Source: Cornus controversa (lineage: Eukaryota; Streptophyta; Magnoliopsida; Cornales; Cornaceae). From it: a stretch of DNA of 64,000 bases. Both the position numbers and the translations under genes were made by a program. The DNA is taken from assembly GCA_026545225.1 (NCBI GenBank), contig CM048846.1:51142270-51206269 (forward strand). The letters run 5' to 3'. Under the pieces are notes generated by a model. That model saw only the letters and a program-made list of their open reading frames with translations, ran no database searches and was not told where the DNA came from. Of the stretch, positions 11,415-21,868 are shown piece by piece. The stretch's first letter is position 1; each line of letters opens with the position of its first letter.

Positions 11415-12011
11415 ATTGCAGGTTCAAGGTCCTGAGAGGGTGAAATTCTCACACAATCAAGATTTTTTTCGTACAATCGAGATGCCAGTTTTGCACAATT
11501 GAAATCCCATTCTTGCACAATCGAGAGTAATTCACAGCATTTTTCCAAACATCGTTTCGACATAATTTCTTCGTTCTAGATCGAAATTGAGTGTGGTTTT
11601 TTTTTAAATCGAGTATTTTTGGATTCTCTATCCAATGGTATAAGTCTTAGTTTCATATTTTAAACACAGTAAGTTTTGAGGCTTGAAAGTGAGTGAATTC
11701 TTGAAAGTGTGGACAAGTAAATTTTCACTAAGGTGTATGGTTAAGGTGGAGTTGGGTGCATTCATATGCAAGAATTGAGTTAAGCTTCCACTGTAAATGA
11801 GGGTAATGAGGGTCTATTGGGCTAAATAGACAAGTTAACCTCTAGTTCTCCGGGATTCAGAAGTCGGGGTGTTATAGCAAGGTATCAAACCTCGATACTA
11901 TCGCATGAGTGTGGTTAAGATCATTCATGGGGTTGAGTGAATGGGTTCGCGGCCTGAGATTCGGGGCCGGTCTGGGGGAGTGCCGGCGGTTCGGATTCAG
12001 GGGCGTGACGT

Positions 12012-12440
12012 TCCACTTCTTAAAAGTGTCAAATACATCAGATTTATTTTTTTTAAAATAAATCCATACCTTTCTTGTCGATTCATCAATGAATGTAACA
12101 TAATATGATGAGCCGCCAAGAGATAAAATTGGAAAAGGTCCCCACACGTCTATATGAACCAACTCTAATTTTTCTATCTTAGGTTTCTTACCAGCGTTTA
12201 AAAAACTGACCTTTTTCTATTTTTTGAAGATGCAATCCTCGCATAAACCAATTTCCACTGATTTAATTCCTAACAGTTTCCCCTTTGATAGAAATGTCTT
12301 CATCCCCTTCTCACTCATATGACCCAGCCTATGGTGCCACATGTTTGAACAACGCCTGAATCAGCAATTACAACAGCATTCCTGGTGTTTGTCGTGATGT
12401 AGAGAGTATCAATCTTGTTTCCACAAGCCACAACCATAGC
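12012..12440 (-). pseudogene. Copia integrase, N-terminal part before the insertion
   Basis: The minus strand holds a degenerate GAG-pre-integrase region with several stops, then MVHIDVWGPFPILS and YYVTFIDESTRKVWIYF, the start of the integrase core (first catalytic Asp in HIDVWGP). It reads to DVFDTFKKW and is then cut by the nested LTR piece. The remainder resumes at about 9105. Confidence 0.85.
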
Positions 12441-12720
12441 TCATTTGGTGATTTTCCACAAACCACCCATGAAGTTTACTGCATGCCCTTCATCATCAAG
12501 TTGTTCCACAGAAATCAAGTTTCTCTTCAAACCAGGAACATGTCTCACATTCTGAATCTTCCAAATGGTCCCATTAGATTGCTTAATTCGAACATCTCCT
12601 TTACCCACAATATTCAAAGGTTCATCATCAGCCAAATAAACCTTTCCAAAATCACCGTTAACATAGTTCTCCATGATTTCACGATGTGGAGTAGAGTGAA
12701 ATGATGCACCTGAGTCAAGA
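12441..12720 (-). pseudogene. Copia aspartic protease and linker, broken
   Basis: Directly after the gag stop the minus strand reads VLDSGASFHSTPHREI, the copia protease active site (D-S-G-A), then NIVGKGDVRIKQSNG and VRHVPGLKRNLISVEQLDD, the conserved C-terminal part. Only the single stop between gag and VLDSG separates it from Gag; in related elements this is one polyprotein. The frame runs to about 12441 and then meets a stop. Confidence 0.85.
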
Positions 12721-12722
12721 AC

Positions 12723-13583
12723 CTATGACTCAACTGGACTATCCACGCTCAAAATTAGAGCATCAACAATATCTTCTGTGGCTGCGTTTACAGATTCCTG
12801 CTCCCCTTTTCCATTTTTCCTTGGTGTCCGACAGTCTTTCTTTGAATGTCCTTTCTTTCCGCAATTCCAACAATTGCCAAGAAATTTTCCAGTACTCAAC
12901 TTGCCTTTACTTTTAGATTTCAATTTACTGCCATCCACGCCTGTTCTTTCAGAAATTCTTTCTCTGCTCTCTATATTTAGAGTAGATCCAGATGGTTCGC
13001 CTGTTTCTCTCCTACAAATTTCTTCACTGAGAATCAAGTCCCGACCATCATCAAACTTCAACTTCCTTTTTCCAGAAAAAATTCTCACTGCCGTAACAGT
13101 ACCATTCCAACTTTCTGGTAAAGAGGATAATAAAATCAACGCCCTGATCTCATCATCAAAATTGATTTCCACAGAGCTCAACTGAGTTGTAACTGTGTTG
13201 AACTCGTTTAGATGGTTCGCCATTGACGCACCTTCTGACATCCTCATATTGAATAAACGCTGCATCAAATATACCTTATTAGACGCAGAGGGTTTCTCAT
13301 ACATATCTACAAAGGCTGCCATCAAACCTGCCGTTGTCTTCTCCTTCGCTATGTTGAAGGCGACGTTACGAGACAAAGTCAATCGAATAACTCCTAGAGT
13401 CTGTCGATTAAGAATAGCCCAATCAGCATCTTTCATGTCTTCTGGTTTCGTTCCTGAAAGAGGCTGATACAGATTTTTCTGATATAAACAGTCTTCAATC
13501 CGCATCTTCCAAAACCCAAAATCTGTTCCGTTGAACTTTCCTTCAATCCTGATCTTTCCTTCTTCTGCACCCATCGCTCCCAC
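12723..13583 (-). CDS. Copia gag (UBN2-type capsid with zinc knuckle), open frame
   Basis: 286-residue open reading frame with start context MGAMGAEEGKIRIEG. The N-terminal FNGTDFGFWKMRIED matches the DUF4219/UBN2-type copia gag opening. The middle contains LFNMRMSEGASMANHLNEF and LLSSLPESWN, also standard. The C-terminal third has a CCHC zinc knuckle CWNCGKKGHSKKDC at about residues 237-250. The frame stays open until a stop right before protease (SVDSPVES then stop), so gag survives while downstream pol is broken. It encodes the capsid that packages element RNA. Start chosen because the primer site and LTR end lie only 10-25 bases upstream. Confidence 0.88.
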   Translation of the reverse strand: MGAMGAEEGKIRIEGKFNGTDFGFWKMRIEDCLYQKNLYQPLSGTKPEDMKDADWAILNRQTLGVIRLTLSRNVAFNIAKEKTTAGLMAAFVDMYEKPSASNKVYLMQRLFNMRMSEGASMANHLNEFNTVTTQLSSVEINFDDEIRALILLSSLPESWNGTVTAVRIFSGKRKLKFDDGRDLILSEEICRRETGEPSGSTLNIESRERISERTGVDGSKLKSKSKGKLSTGKFLGNCWNCGKKGHSKKDCRTPRKNGKGEQESVNAATEDIVDALILSVDSPVES

Positions 13584-13607
13584 TCGAACCTGAGGCTCTG
13601 ATACTAG

Positions 13608-13969
13608 TTGTTGTGAAAATTAATAGAAAAGAAGATCAGACACGCAAACAAAGACACACAGATTTACAAGGTTCACCCAAAATCTAAGGTTACGTCCTTG
13701 GTGTTGCAGGTTTTCACTATGATGAGAAAAACATAATCCAATTACAGAGAGTTTAAACTGTATACATAGGCACCTCCTAGGGCTATATAACAAAGTGTGA
13801 AATATCAAAATACCCCTCTAAATAATTCGGGTCAGGGGCAAGCCCCCAAACCCCCACCTTCTGGGCAAGGGGGCACTGCCTCTAGCAACCCTCACCAACT
13901 TACAGCGAAGTTGGATACACAAAATTAGGCTAAGGTGTACAGTATAATTAAGCTCCACACTTCCTAACA
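13608..13969 (-). repeat. 5' LTR of the copia element, with adjacent primer site
   Basis: About 362 bp. On the minus strand it starts TGTTAGGAAGTGTGG and ends ...TTTTCACAACA, giving TG...CA ends. The primer-binding site follows at 13592-13605 as TAGTATCAGAGCC (minus), matching initiator-methionine tRNA primers. The LTR holds a short run similar to plant copia LTRs (GGGTAT, CCTAGGAGGTGCC). No second LTR is visible. Confidence 0.8.
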
Positions 13970-15371
13970 GTTAGTATCCCGTAGTAACCATGAACTTGAG
14001 ATATGGAGCTTTGGTACGTATCTTTTGTGTGTGTGTGTGTGTGTGCGAGTGTGAACCAAATTCGAGAGAATATGTTGAGTCTTATGTATAGCTTATATGA
14101 ATTTACATGACTTGTGTGAATTTTAATCTGGTTTGGATTATGTTATATGTTACATTTATAATGGAAATGAGCATTATGCATGAATTGTCTTTATGTGTTT
14201 GTCAAGTTATAATTGACGTATATGCCATGACTTGAGTGAATTGAGCGTATGAGCTTGTGATTAGAATGCTAGGGAGCATGACACGTAGTTTGTCGAGCAT
14301 GATTTGTGTTTTATGCATTGAACATGAAATGTGGACTTGAATGGATTGCACGACATGTTAACCTTAAGCCATTGAAATTGCTCATCCCCCTACACTAACA
14401 CTTTTAGGATATAGCAAAGAGGTGGATGATGATGCACAACCATAAGTTGGACTTAAAGTTGAAGAACTCTTCCTTTTTGGGGTGTTTTTGGTTGAGACTT
14501 GTATATAGGTGTCCATGCTAGTTTGTGGCATGTGGACTAGCTTAAAAATTGTGTTTGCACATTTGGATTATGGATATATAATAGAACTTTAATGTTCTTT
14601 TCATGTATAGTAAGTTTTCAACATTTGAGGCTTGTATAAGAATATGTGTTTTTGAAGCATGTGTAAGGAATATATGGATTTGTCTTTATGAGATTCAAAT
14701 GTATATTTTGGAGTATGTGTATGATTTTCATATTGAGTAAACGATCCTAGGTTGTTAGGTTGAGATTCGGGCTCAAATGGACTATATGTAATGTTGCTGG
14801 AGGTTCTGCAGAGCGCATTTTGCATGTGCGAAATGACCGTTTCGCACGATTGAAACCCATTTTTCGATTGTACGAAGTGGTTGTGAAATATTATAGTTTC
14901 TGGGGTCTCTGCAGGAGAAATTTCGTATGTGCAAAACCCCCTTTTCACATATGCAAAAAATTGTAGAGTTTCAAAGTTCTGAAGGCCAGAAATTTTCGCA
15001 TGAACTTCGATTGTGCGAAAATTTTGCATGTGCGAAATTTCAATTTTGTCCAAACTTCATTCAGGTGTATTTTCTTCGTTTTAGATCGGAATTGAGTCTG
15101 GATTTTTTTGAAATCGAGTATTTTTGGATTCTCTATCCAATGGTGTATGTTTCAGTTTCAAATTCCAATTTTACAAGGAGTTTAGTTTTGGAATTGTGTA
15201 ATTTATATGGGTGGCAAGTTTGCAACTCTTGAGAAATGTATACAATATATGATGTTTGATTATGTATATGAAATACATGTGCTTAGTGTAGTGAATTACA
15301 AATGTATAGGTTTTGAACAAGCTCAGTGATGACTTATGGGAATTTGGGGCATGATAGAAATGGTATTAGAG
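13970..15371 (+). mobile_element. Truncated sister LTR (3' half) with primer site
   Basis: 15085-15150 and 11560-11640 share GAGTATTTTTGGATTCTCTA and neighbouring bases, and both have the TTCGCACA/CGAAA hairpin arms upstream. The LTR end is near 15356 (...GGGCATGATA) and TGGTATTAGAG at 15361 resembles the initiator-Met primer site. The left end is the copia insertion point (GTTAG, 13970-13974), so this LTR is older than that copia element. A (GT)n run lies at 14025-14045. No coding sequence is visible. Confidence 0.6.
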
Positions 15372-16926
15372 TATGTGGGTGATGACACGTGGTAAGCAAT
15401 GAATTGTTCACCTCCACTTTCTATATCGATCTTGATATTAGACAGTAGGGGCATGACACAAGAGAAAGCATATGCGAATTAAAAATTCTCTACTCGTAAT
15501 TATATCTATCATTAATTCTACCGTCTTCACAAACATCGTATCTCAAGGACAAGTAATCAAAAAAATGAATGAAGGGTCTTTGAATCCCACACCACAAATT
15601 GCTATAGCGTAAACATGGGCTGGTAGTATGGATTCTTCCGAACTGCATAAAAACTTATGTCTTTATATAGGAAGAATACCACAATAGCTCTCCTAGCCAT
15701 ATTGCGTGAGGGTAGTGCAATAACCCTTCCTACAGCACAAGAAAGAGTAAGTTATCTAGATACATCAATATCTTTTATATTTTATATTTGTTGGATACTT
15801 GATAGTACAAAGGATATACCTATATTAACTATTTTATCTATTCATAAAATATTTTTAATCATTTGTACTACTATTAAAAGTACATGGAGTTTCTATTTTT
15901 TTTTTAATTTTCATAATGTTGTTTTAATTTTTATAATATTATTGATTAAATGTACATAGAGTTTCCATACATTTTTATATTTTTCATGATATTATTTAAA
16001 TAGAAATGATATTAAACCCAAACGTCACCACTTCTACCTAATCTGTTTTGACAACATTACGAAAAAAAAATGAATGGGAATGCAATTCGGAAAAATCATA
16101 AATCAAGTCAATGCAATATTTTGGTTGCATTACAAAAAACAAATAAATTTGTACTATAAGAGGAGCAACTTGCAAAACCTAATATCAGTTCCATGAATTA
16201 AATAAAAGAAAAATATATATCTTCAACGACATTTTTGAATGGATTTGGTAGTTTGATTTTTTCTTTAGATTTTTTTTTTATTGTTCTAATTTGCTTATAT
16301 AATTTTTTTGGGGTGTGCATAAGGAATGCAATATGTTTGTTGGCAAGTAAGACCCGTGACTAATGAAAATTGTAATTTATTTTCATTGCTTACAAAGAAA
16401 TGATTCAATATCAGGAGTATATTTGTCTTCCCATTTTTTTAATCTGCGCTATTACTTCAAAGTTAAAATCTGTAACTACACGTAGCAATGATTGTCAAGT
16501 TTACATCATATCCCAAGATATAATAAAGAATTTATGTCACCACAAACAGAGGCTAAAGTAAGTGTTGGTTGATGTTAAATTGATATATTTATGTAGCAAA
16601 TTTATCAATTTAAGCTATATTTTATTTGTTGGTGCAAATATAAATTTAAACTATATATTTAAAATTTATTTAATTTATTGATTTGATAACCCTTAACATT
16701 GTAATGCTATATGTATTTCTTTTTTAGTGTTTTATTCATATCTTGATCATTTTTAATCAATTACGTCTCATGTTTGCCTTTTGTTTCAATTTAATTTTTG
16801 TCTTTCGATTTTTGATTTTCACTATTGAAAACAACGTGTAGAAAATTTGGCCTTTAATTAATAAAAATAAATTAACAATGGAGAAACTTTCCGGAACTTT
16901 AGTTTGAGAAAAATCACTTTATAATT
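15372..16926. other. AT-rich DNA without recognisable genes
   Basis: A 100-residue open stretch at 15657-15959 (plus) matches nothing I know and ends in low-complexity hydrophobic residues. The rest is AT-rich with many stops in all frames. It corresponds to DNA missing from the second copy of the duplicated locus. Confidence 0.5.
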
Positions 16927-17139
16927 GTTTTTCTTTTTCAATTCAAATGGTTATTCTTTTAACCATGCTGAGGATGTTTGACTCATAATAATTTTATTCA
17001 TCAAAATTTTGTTTTAGTCCTTGATGTGATACTCTAAAATTGTTATAAATATGCAAAAAAAAAATTAATTAAAGTTTCAAGTTGACGTTTAACCATGTGC
17101 ATGGCACGTGTCTTTTTTACTATATATATATATATTATG

Positions 17140-18130
17140 TATGTATTAGTGGCATTTTGGTCACAACAAATTGGTATTTTGGAGTTTTCAATATTTCTTA
17201 ATGTGAGAAATTAACTATTCTAACTGTTATACACAAATTTCGTGTCTGAAAATCTATGAACAAAAATGAGTAACAAATAATCAATTTTATTAATTTCAGA
17301 AGAAAAAAAAGAGTACAATCCTCTGTGGTCAATTATTTTACAACAAAGAATCCTCCTCTGATTCAATCTCACTGATGTTTGGTGCAATAGCTTTACAAGT
17401 TTGTTTTTGAACCGATTATGACAAATTTTCTTCAAATCTTCAAGATTGAGGAAGGCTTGACTGGATTTTCGATCGAGGACTGATGAAGCTTTGTTTCGAA
17501 CGGTGGATTGAAGGTCTTCAAAGAAGAACGACACTTGTGTGGCATGCTTGTTGTTCTTTGTCTTTAGATTTTTCAAAGATTTAAGGTATTTGAATTAGAA
17601 CGACACTTTTGTGGCATGCTCGATGTTCTTCGTTGAGGCTCGACAGACCTTAAGCATTATCTTGATCTCTCTATTGCATATCCCCCGTGAATCTCCCTGT
17701 TTGCATGTCCCCATGAATGTGTAGGGTGCCTTGTATTTATAAGCCAAATAGTGAGGTGTTTATTTTATTAACTCTCCAATAATTGTGGCAACTTCCATGA
17801 ATAAAAAGATTTTGCTCCTTTTATATAAAAATAAATTTAAATTTGAATTTGAATTGTTACACTTTTTTTAAAGGACTGAACCTTCAAGATTTTGACACAT
17901 GTCCATTGATGGGACCCACAATCATGAAATTTAATTGGCCAAAAGTATTTGACTTTTTGATCGATTGACCGGTGACTAGACCATCACAAAATTTACGTGT
18001 CACATACAGACATATACATATTGTGTCTCAGTGGTATTTCGCTTGCAACAAATTGGTATTTTGGAATTTTAGTATTTTTTTATGTAAAAAATGATCAAGA
18101 CTATTTTTTAACAGTCAATAAATAAAGAAA
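17140..18130 (-). repeat. LTR-like unit with minus-strand TATA and flanking repeats
   Basis: The minus strand has TTATAAATACAAGG at about 17733-17746 followed by a leader and an open stretch at 17576-17220 (118 residues, unrecognised, lysine-rich, broken by TAA relative to the second copy). The motif GGTATTTTGGAGTTTT recurs at about 17173, 18055 and, more weakly, 18185, bounding the unit. This looks like the promoter, leader and tail of an unclassified LTR or similar repeat. No retroelement protein is visible. Confidence 0.4.
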
Positions 18131-18274
18131 GTCACTTTAGGATATTACATAAAATTTTAGGCAATTATATATGCGAAATATTGTATTTTGAGCTTTTAGT
18201 ATTTCTTGACTTGAGAAGTGATCACGACTCTTTTTTATTTCGAAGAAAGTCACTTTAGAATATTACATACAGTT

Positions 18275-18335
18275 TATATAAATATAAATATAAATATAAA
18301 TATAAATATAAATATAAATAGATATATATATATAG
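18275..18335. repeat. (TATAAA)n then (AT)n microsatellite
   Basis: About seven repeats of ATAAAT followed by (AT)n. The second copy of the locus (near 62500-62535) has a shorter, different array, as expected for microsatellite slippage after duplication. Confidence 0.85.
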
Positions 18336-18769
18336 TATCCATTTATTTTTTTTATTTTGCAGTACTTAAAGTTATAATGTAACACATATGGCGTGCACCT
18401 TTTGTGTTGGGTAACCAATACTAAACAGGGACTGAAATCGTCTCCAGTTTGATGGTGGCCATTTTGTCTCCATTGTGCCAAAAACGTTGACGTTTTGAAA
18501 AAATTGTGGCTGTGAATGAGCCACATCTCTCTATCACCCACAATTTGACAAGTGTCCATGCATGGTAACTAAATATTTACTGAGATGTATTTTTAGTCTA
18601 AGTACCATATACGACACTTATTTACACAAAATATCATATACAATTGACATGCAAAATACAAAATTTTCGTACAAAAATTTTCAAAATTACAAACTCTACA
18701 TCTACATGTACAACAATACCATCATACGTACAAACGTATCGATCAAAACCCAATATACCATCACAACCA

Positions 18770-19649
18770 TCTATGAACCCTCTTCTCTCTCGCGCACTCT
18801 CTCTTTTCACTCTGAAACCTAGATCACTGTAAACCCTCATCTCTCTCTAACCCCTAGCTCGCTAGACAAATTTGGGAAGGACATCGATGCATGCTTCAAG
18901 ACATTCCATTGTAGATCGGCTATTGCTTCTTCCTCTGTAGGTAAGTCATTAGAAATTTCATGAAAAGCACACATTTATACATGTATATGTATAAAGTAAT
19001 ATATACATTTATTGTGAAACTTTGAAAAAAAATCATTAATTATACAATACTGAAACTCTCAAGAAAAAAGAATTTGCCAAAAATATTTTCATTGGAAACA
19101 AATGAATATCTTCTGATCATGGAATAAGTTACACCAATTGATTGAATTTGATCATGATTGGTCTTTGGTGTATCTCAATTAAGATGTTATTTTTGATTGG
19201 GTAAGATTGAATTTTTGTGGTTGTCAATGGCTTCTGTGATCCACCATACCTGCATTGGGTGCTTACATCTTGCCTACTTTATGCCATTACTAACAAAATT
19301 GTGGTGCATCACTGCAAATTTATAAACAATTTTGTGCTAGTATTACATAATTTTCGGACCATGGAAATCTTTTTGAGAAAGCTGTTTATTCTTGTTTGGT
19401 TGGTATCACTTGCATCCATATGGCTGTTGGGTGGGTTGGATCATATCATGGTTGCACCCCTAGACTGAGGTCTAGGAGAGCACAATACCTATTTGAAAAA
19501 TCTATATTTGAAAAAGTTTTTCTCCTCTAAGTGCTAAATTTTTATCTTGTGATGACTAACGTCTGAATTATGTTCCACTTGAAACAGGTGAAGAAAATGG
19601 CCCTTCATGCAATGAAACAGGCTGTGAAGGATTTTGAGAAATATACAAT
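18770..19649 (+). pseudogene. Candidate 5' exons of an unidentified plus-strand gene
   Basis: A CT-rich, leader-like stretch (18770-18940, with CTCTCTCTAACCCCTAG) ends at TCTGTAG/GTAAGTC, a strong donor. A second exon candidate is 19588-19649: acceptor TTGAAACAG, donor ACAAT/GTAAGTT. Its plus-strand reading is KKMALHAMKQAVKDFEKY, with the first Met a plausible start. I do not recognise the protein. A copia LTR begins 190 bases downstream (19843), so the gene is interrupted or its next exon is far away. Exon 1 and its upstream region are repeated at about 62960-63133. Expression is not known. Confidence 0.35.
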
Positions 19650-19842
19650 GTAAGTTTTATGTATTTGAATTGACTGAAATACTTAATTCTCATATTTGTA
19701 GTAGTCAGTTTCCTTTTATACCTTGCAAATTATTCTCCCAATAAGAAATCTGCCAAAAAATATATGTATATATTTATTGGGTTGACTTTTTAAGGGCTTT
19801 AAGTTTTTGCGAGTTGCGCGGTGCGAAAGTGGTGTGGAAGTT

Positions 19843-20334
19843 TGATCTCAGACAAAAGACCTAGAGGGGGGTTGAATAGGGGTCTAGTTTGCTTGTTTGA
19901 TTGATTTTTTTGATTATTTTCGATTTCAACCAATTAATCCATAATAAAGCAATCTCACAAAGCAATAAAAATAAAACATTAAAGTAAGGTAAGAGAGAAG
20001 ACACCAAGATTTTTTACTTGGAAAAATTCTGTGAGGAAAAACTGAAGAAGAATAATATTTTTCTTATTCAATATTCATAGAAAATACAACAATATATATA
20101 CTGCTATACAACTAAATAAGGAAACTAATTATACAATAGGTAACCCTAGGAATTGGTGGGTCAACTACCTAGAATAAGTAATTTATAGAAAATTAAGGAC
20201 CAAATTTGGGAGCTGCCTAATTTACAAAGAATTCTTAATTTACAGAGAATCTCACTTAATTGTGAGATTAGTCAACTTTCCCTCTTAAGAGGGAATCTCC
20301 TAATTTTTCTCCAATCAGCCCAAATTTTTCAACA
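19843..20334 (-). repeat. 3' LTR of the copia fragment
   Basis: On the minus strand it opens TGTTGAAAAATTTGGGC right after the polypurine tract and ends ...GTCTTTTGTCTGAGATCA. It contains the CCCCTCTAGGTCT string common near the ends of such LTRs. Confidence 0.75.
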
Positions 20335-21270
20335 CTCCCCCTTAAGTTGGTGAGTAAATGTTCTCCATTCCCTTGCTCGTTATTGTTTGAAATGAATGAC
20401 TTACAAGACCCTTGGTAAGTATATCAGCAAGTTGACCTTCTGTTGAGACATAGGGTGTACAAATGAGGCCACTATCCAGCTTTTCTTTGATAAAATGTCT
20501 GTCCACTTTTACATGCTTGGTCCGGTCATGCTGAACTGGATTGTGGACTATGTTAATGGCTGATTTATTGTCACTATATAACTTTATTGTTCCTTACCAC
20601 TTGATTCCAATATCAGTGAGTATAATCTTTAACCAGACCAACTCACAAATCCCAAGCGCCATATCTCAAAATTCGACTTCTGCGCTGGATCTAGCCACCA
20701 CGGATTGTTTCTTACTCCTCCAAGTAACCAAATTTTCCTCCAAAAACTGACCCTGGCCAGTCAACATCAGTGTATGCTTGCAACTCCAGTTTTTCATTCT
20801 TTCGGAATAGGATGCCTTTTTCGGGAGTTGACTTCAGATAGCGTAGAATCCTATAGACAACTGCCAAATGTGTGTCTTTTGGTGAGTGCATAAATTGACT
20901 TACTTATAGGCTATATCTGGCCTTCCGTGTGATAGATAGATTAGTTTTTCCACCAACCTTTGATACACGCCTCGGTCAACTACAACATCTTCCTTTGCTT
21001 CTCCTAACTTGTGATTTTGCTCAATAGGAGTATCAGCTGGCTTACATCCTAATATTCCAATTTCATTGAGTAGATCAAGAATGTACTTTTGTCGTGAGAC
21101 AAAGATTCCATTTTTTGAGTGAGCCACTTCAATTCCTAGGAAGTACTTGCGTTTTCCAAGATCTTTTATTTCAAATTCTTTTGCAAGATGCCCTTTTAGT
21201 TGACTTATCTCTTCTAGGTCATTTTCGATTCTTCCTATATTTCTAGCTTGGTACCAGAGCCTATCAATTC
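19843..21270 (-). mobile_element. Copia 3' end: RT tail, RNase H and 3' LTR
   Basis: The minus strand carries YFLGIEVAHSKNGIFVSRQ-KYILDLL (21150-21060), then QRLVEKLIYLSHGRPDIAY, RILRYLKSTPEKGILF, AYTDVDWPGS, RNase H with LYSDNKSAINIVHNPVQHD and EGQLADILTKGL, then a polypurine tract AAGGGGGAGTG (about 20335-20346) and a 492-bp LTR at 19843-20334. Stops and a one-base shift are present. The gag and integrase end is missing; sequence right of about 21270 is unrelated. Target duplication cannot be tested without the other end. Confidence 0.85.
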
Positions 21271-21279
21271 TTGGTAGTC

Positions 21280-21868
21280 TTCACACTTTATCGCTCTCAC
21301 CGCCGGGTAATTGTCAAAATAGCTTTTTCCTTATATATATATATATATATATATATTATGCAGATAATTAAAGAAGAAAAATATGACAGCCCAATTTAAG
21401 TTCAATTCATCGACTCCCATTAGCATATGTGTGTCAAAGTCGTTGATTTCAACGAACCCCTTTTCTGATTTTCAAATCAGTTTTCATTCTAACAAGCAGT
21501 TTTTGGTGTTATCGTCACTCTAACGAGTTTTCTCTTTTGTAGCTTCTTTGTATGTGTTTCACAGCCACTCTTGGTGACAACACCAGATTGATTTTACGAG
21601 TAGTAACATTTGTGTGTCAAAGTCGCTAATTTCAACGAGCTCCTTTTCTAATTTTCAAATCAGTTTTCGCTCCAACGAGCTGCTTTCGATCTTTCCGTCA
21701 CTCCAATAAGTTGCATTGGTCTACCGAGCCCCGCTCTTTTGTAGCTTCTTTATATGTGTTCACAACCACAGTTAGTTACATCACTAGATTGCTTTTGCAA
21801 GTCGCATTCAAGATTTTGTCTCCAAACTCAAGTTGGCTTTATATGACTCACCTTCAGTTTGCAGGGTT
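21280..21868. repeat. Imperfect tandem repeat of about 190 bp, plus (AT)n
   Basis: 21426-21600 and 21603-21805 align loosely: both have TGTGTGTCAAAGTCG, ATTTTCAAATCAGTTTTC, TTTTGTAGCTTCTTT and CAACACCAGATTGATTTT-like strings in the same order. (AT)n lies at 21335-21356. No gene is visible. Confidence 0.6.

Larger units (their letters stand above)
9106..12010 (+). mobile_element. Gypsy LTR plus primer site inserted in copia integrase
   Basis: Begins TGTAGAGACCGTGACC and runs to about 11876, where ...TCGGGGTGTTATA ends the LTR; GGTATCAAACCTCG after it (11881) resembles an initiator-Met primer site. About 130 bp more, GC-rich, follow before copia resumes. TTCCA at 9101-9105 and 12011-12015 is a candidate 5-bp target duplication. 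The LTR is long (about 2.77 kb), which fits Tekay/Del-like chromoviruses, but no coding region is present. Its 3' half is related to 13970-15356. It has a stem-loop array and long hairpins (separate entries). Confidence 0.7.
6931..13969 (-). mobile_element. Ty1/copia element (Tork-like), 5' part, split by a nested LTR
   Basis: Minus-strand order is LTR (13608-13969), primer site, gag, protease, integrase, [insert 9106-12010], rest of integrase, RT and RNase H. It breaks off at 6931 where the Athila LTR begins. Integrase DTFKKW at about 12012 resumes as KAMVENETG at about 9100, showing the insert interrupts one reading frame; the 5-bp sequence TTCCA flanks the insert. Stops and frameshifts are numerous. 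The likely target duplication beside the 5' LTR is GTTAG (13970-13974). The 3' end must lie left of the window. The 6931-8499 part is repeated at 59552-61120. Confidence 0.9.
16927..19235 (+). repeat. Duplicated segment B, copy 1
   Basis: Aligns to 61120-63426. It contains an LTR-like unit with a minus-strand TATA box, a (TATAAA)n tract, and a CT-rich putative first exon with a splice donor at 18941. Similarity ends in GTCAATGGCTTCT; after that the two copies differ. Confidence 0.92.

Noticed and set aside
15657-15959. 100-residue plus-strand ORF
   Set aside because: No motif, hydrophobic low-complexity tail, AT-rich context.
17140-18130. Endogenous pararetrovirus sequence
   Set aside because: A TATA box and leader alone; no viral protein motif was seen.
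18562-18840. Overlapping short ORFs upstream of the putative exon
   Set aside because: Leader/promoter-like DNA without codon signal; differences between copies do not respect frames.
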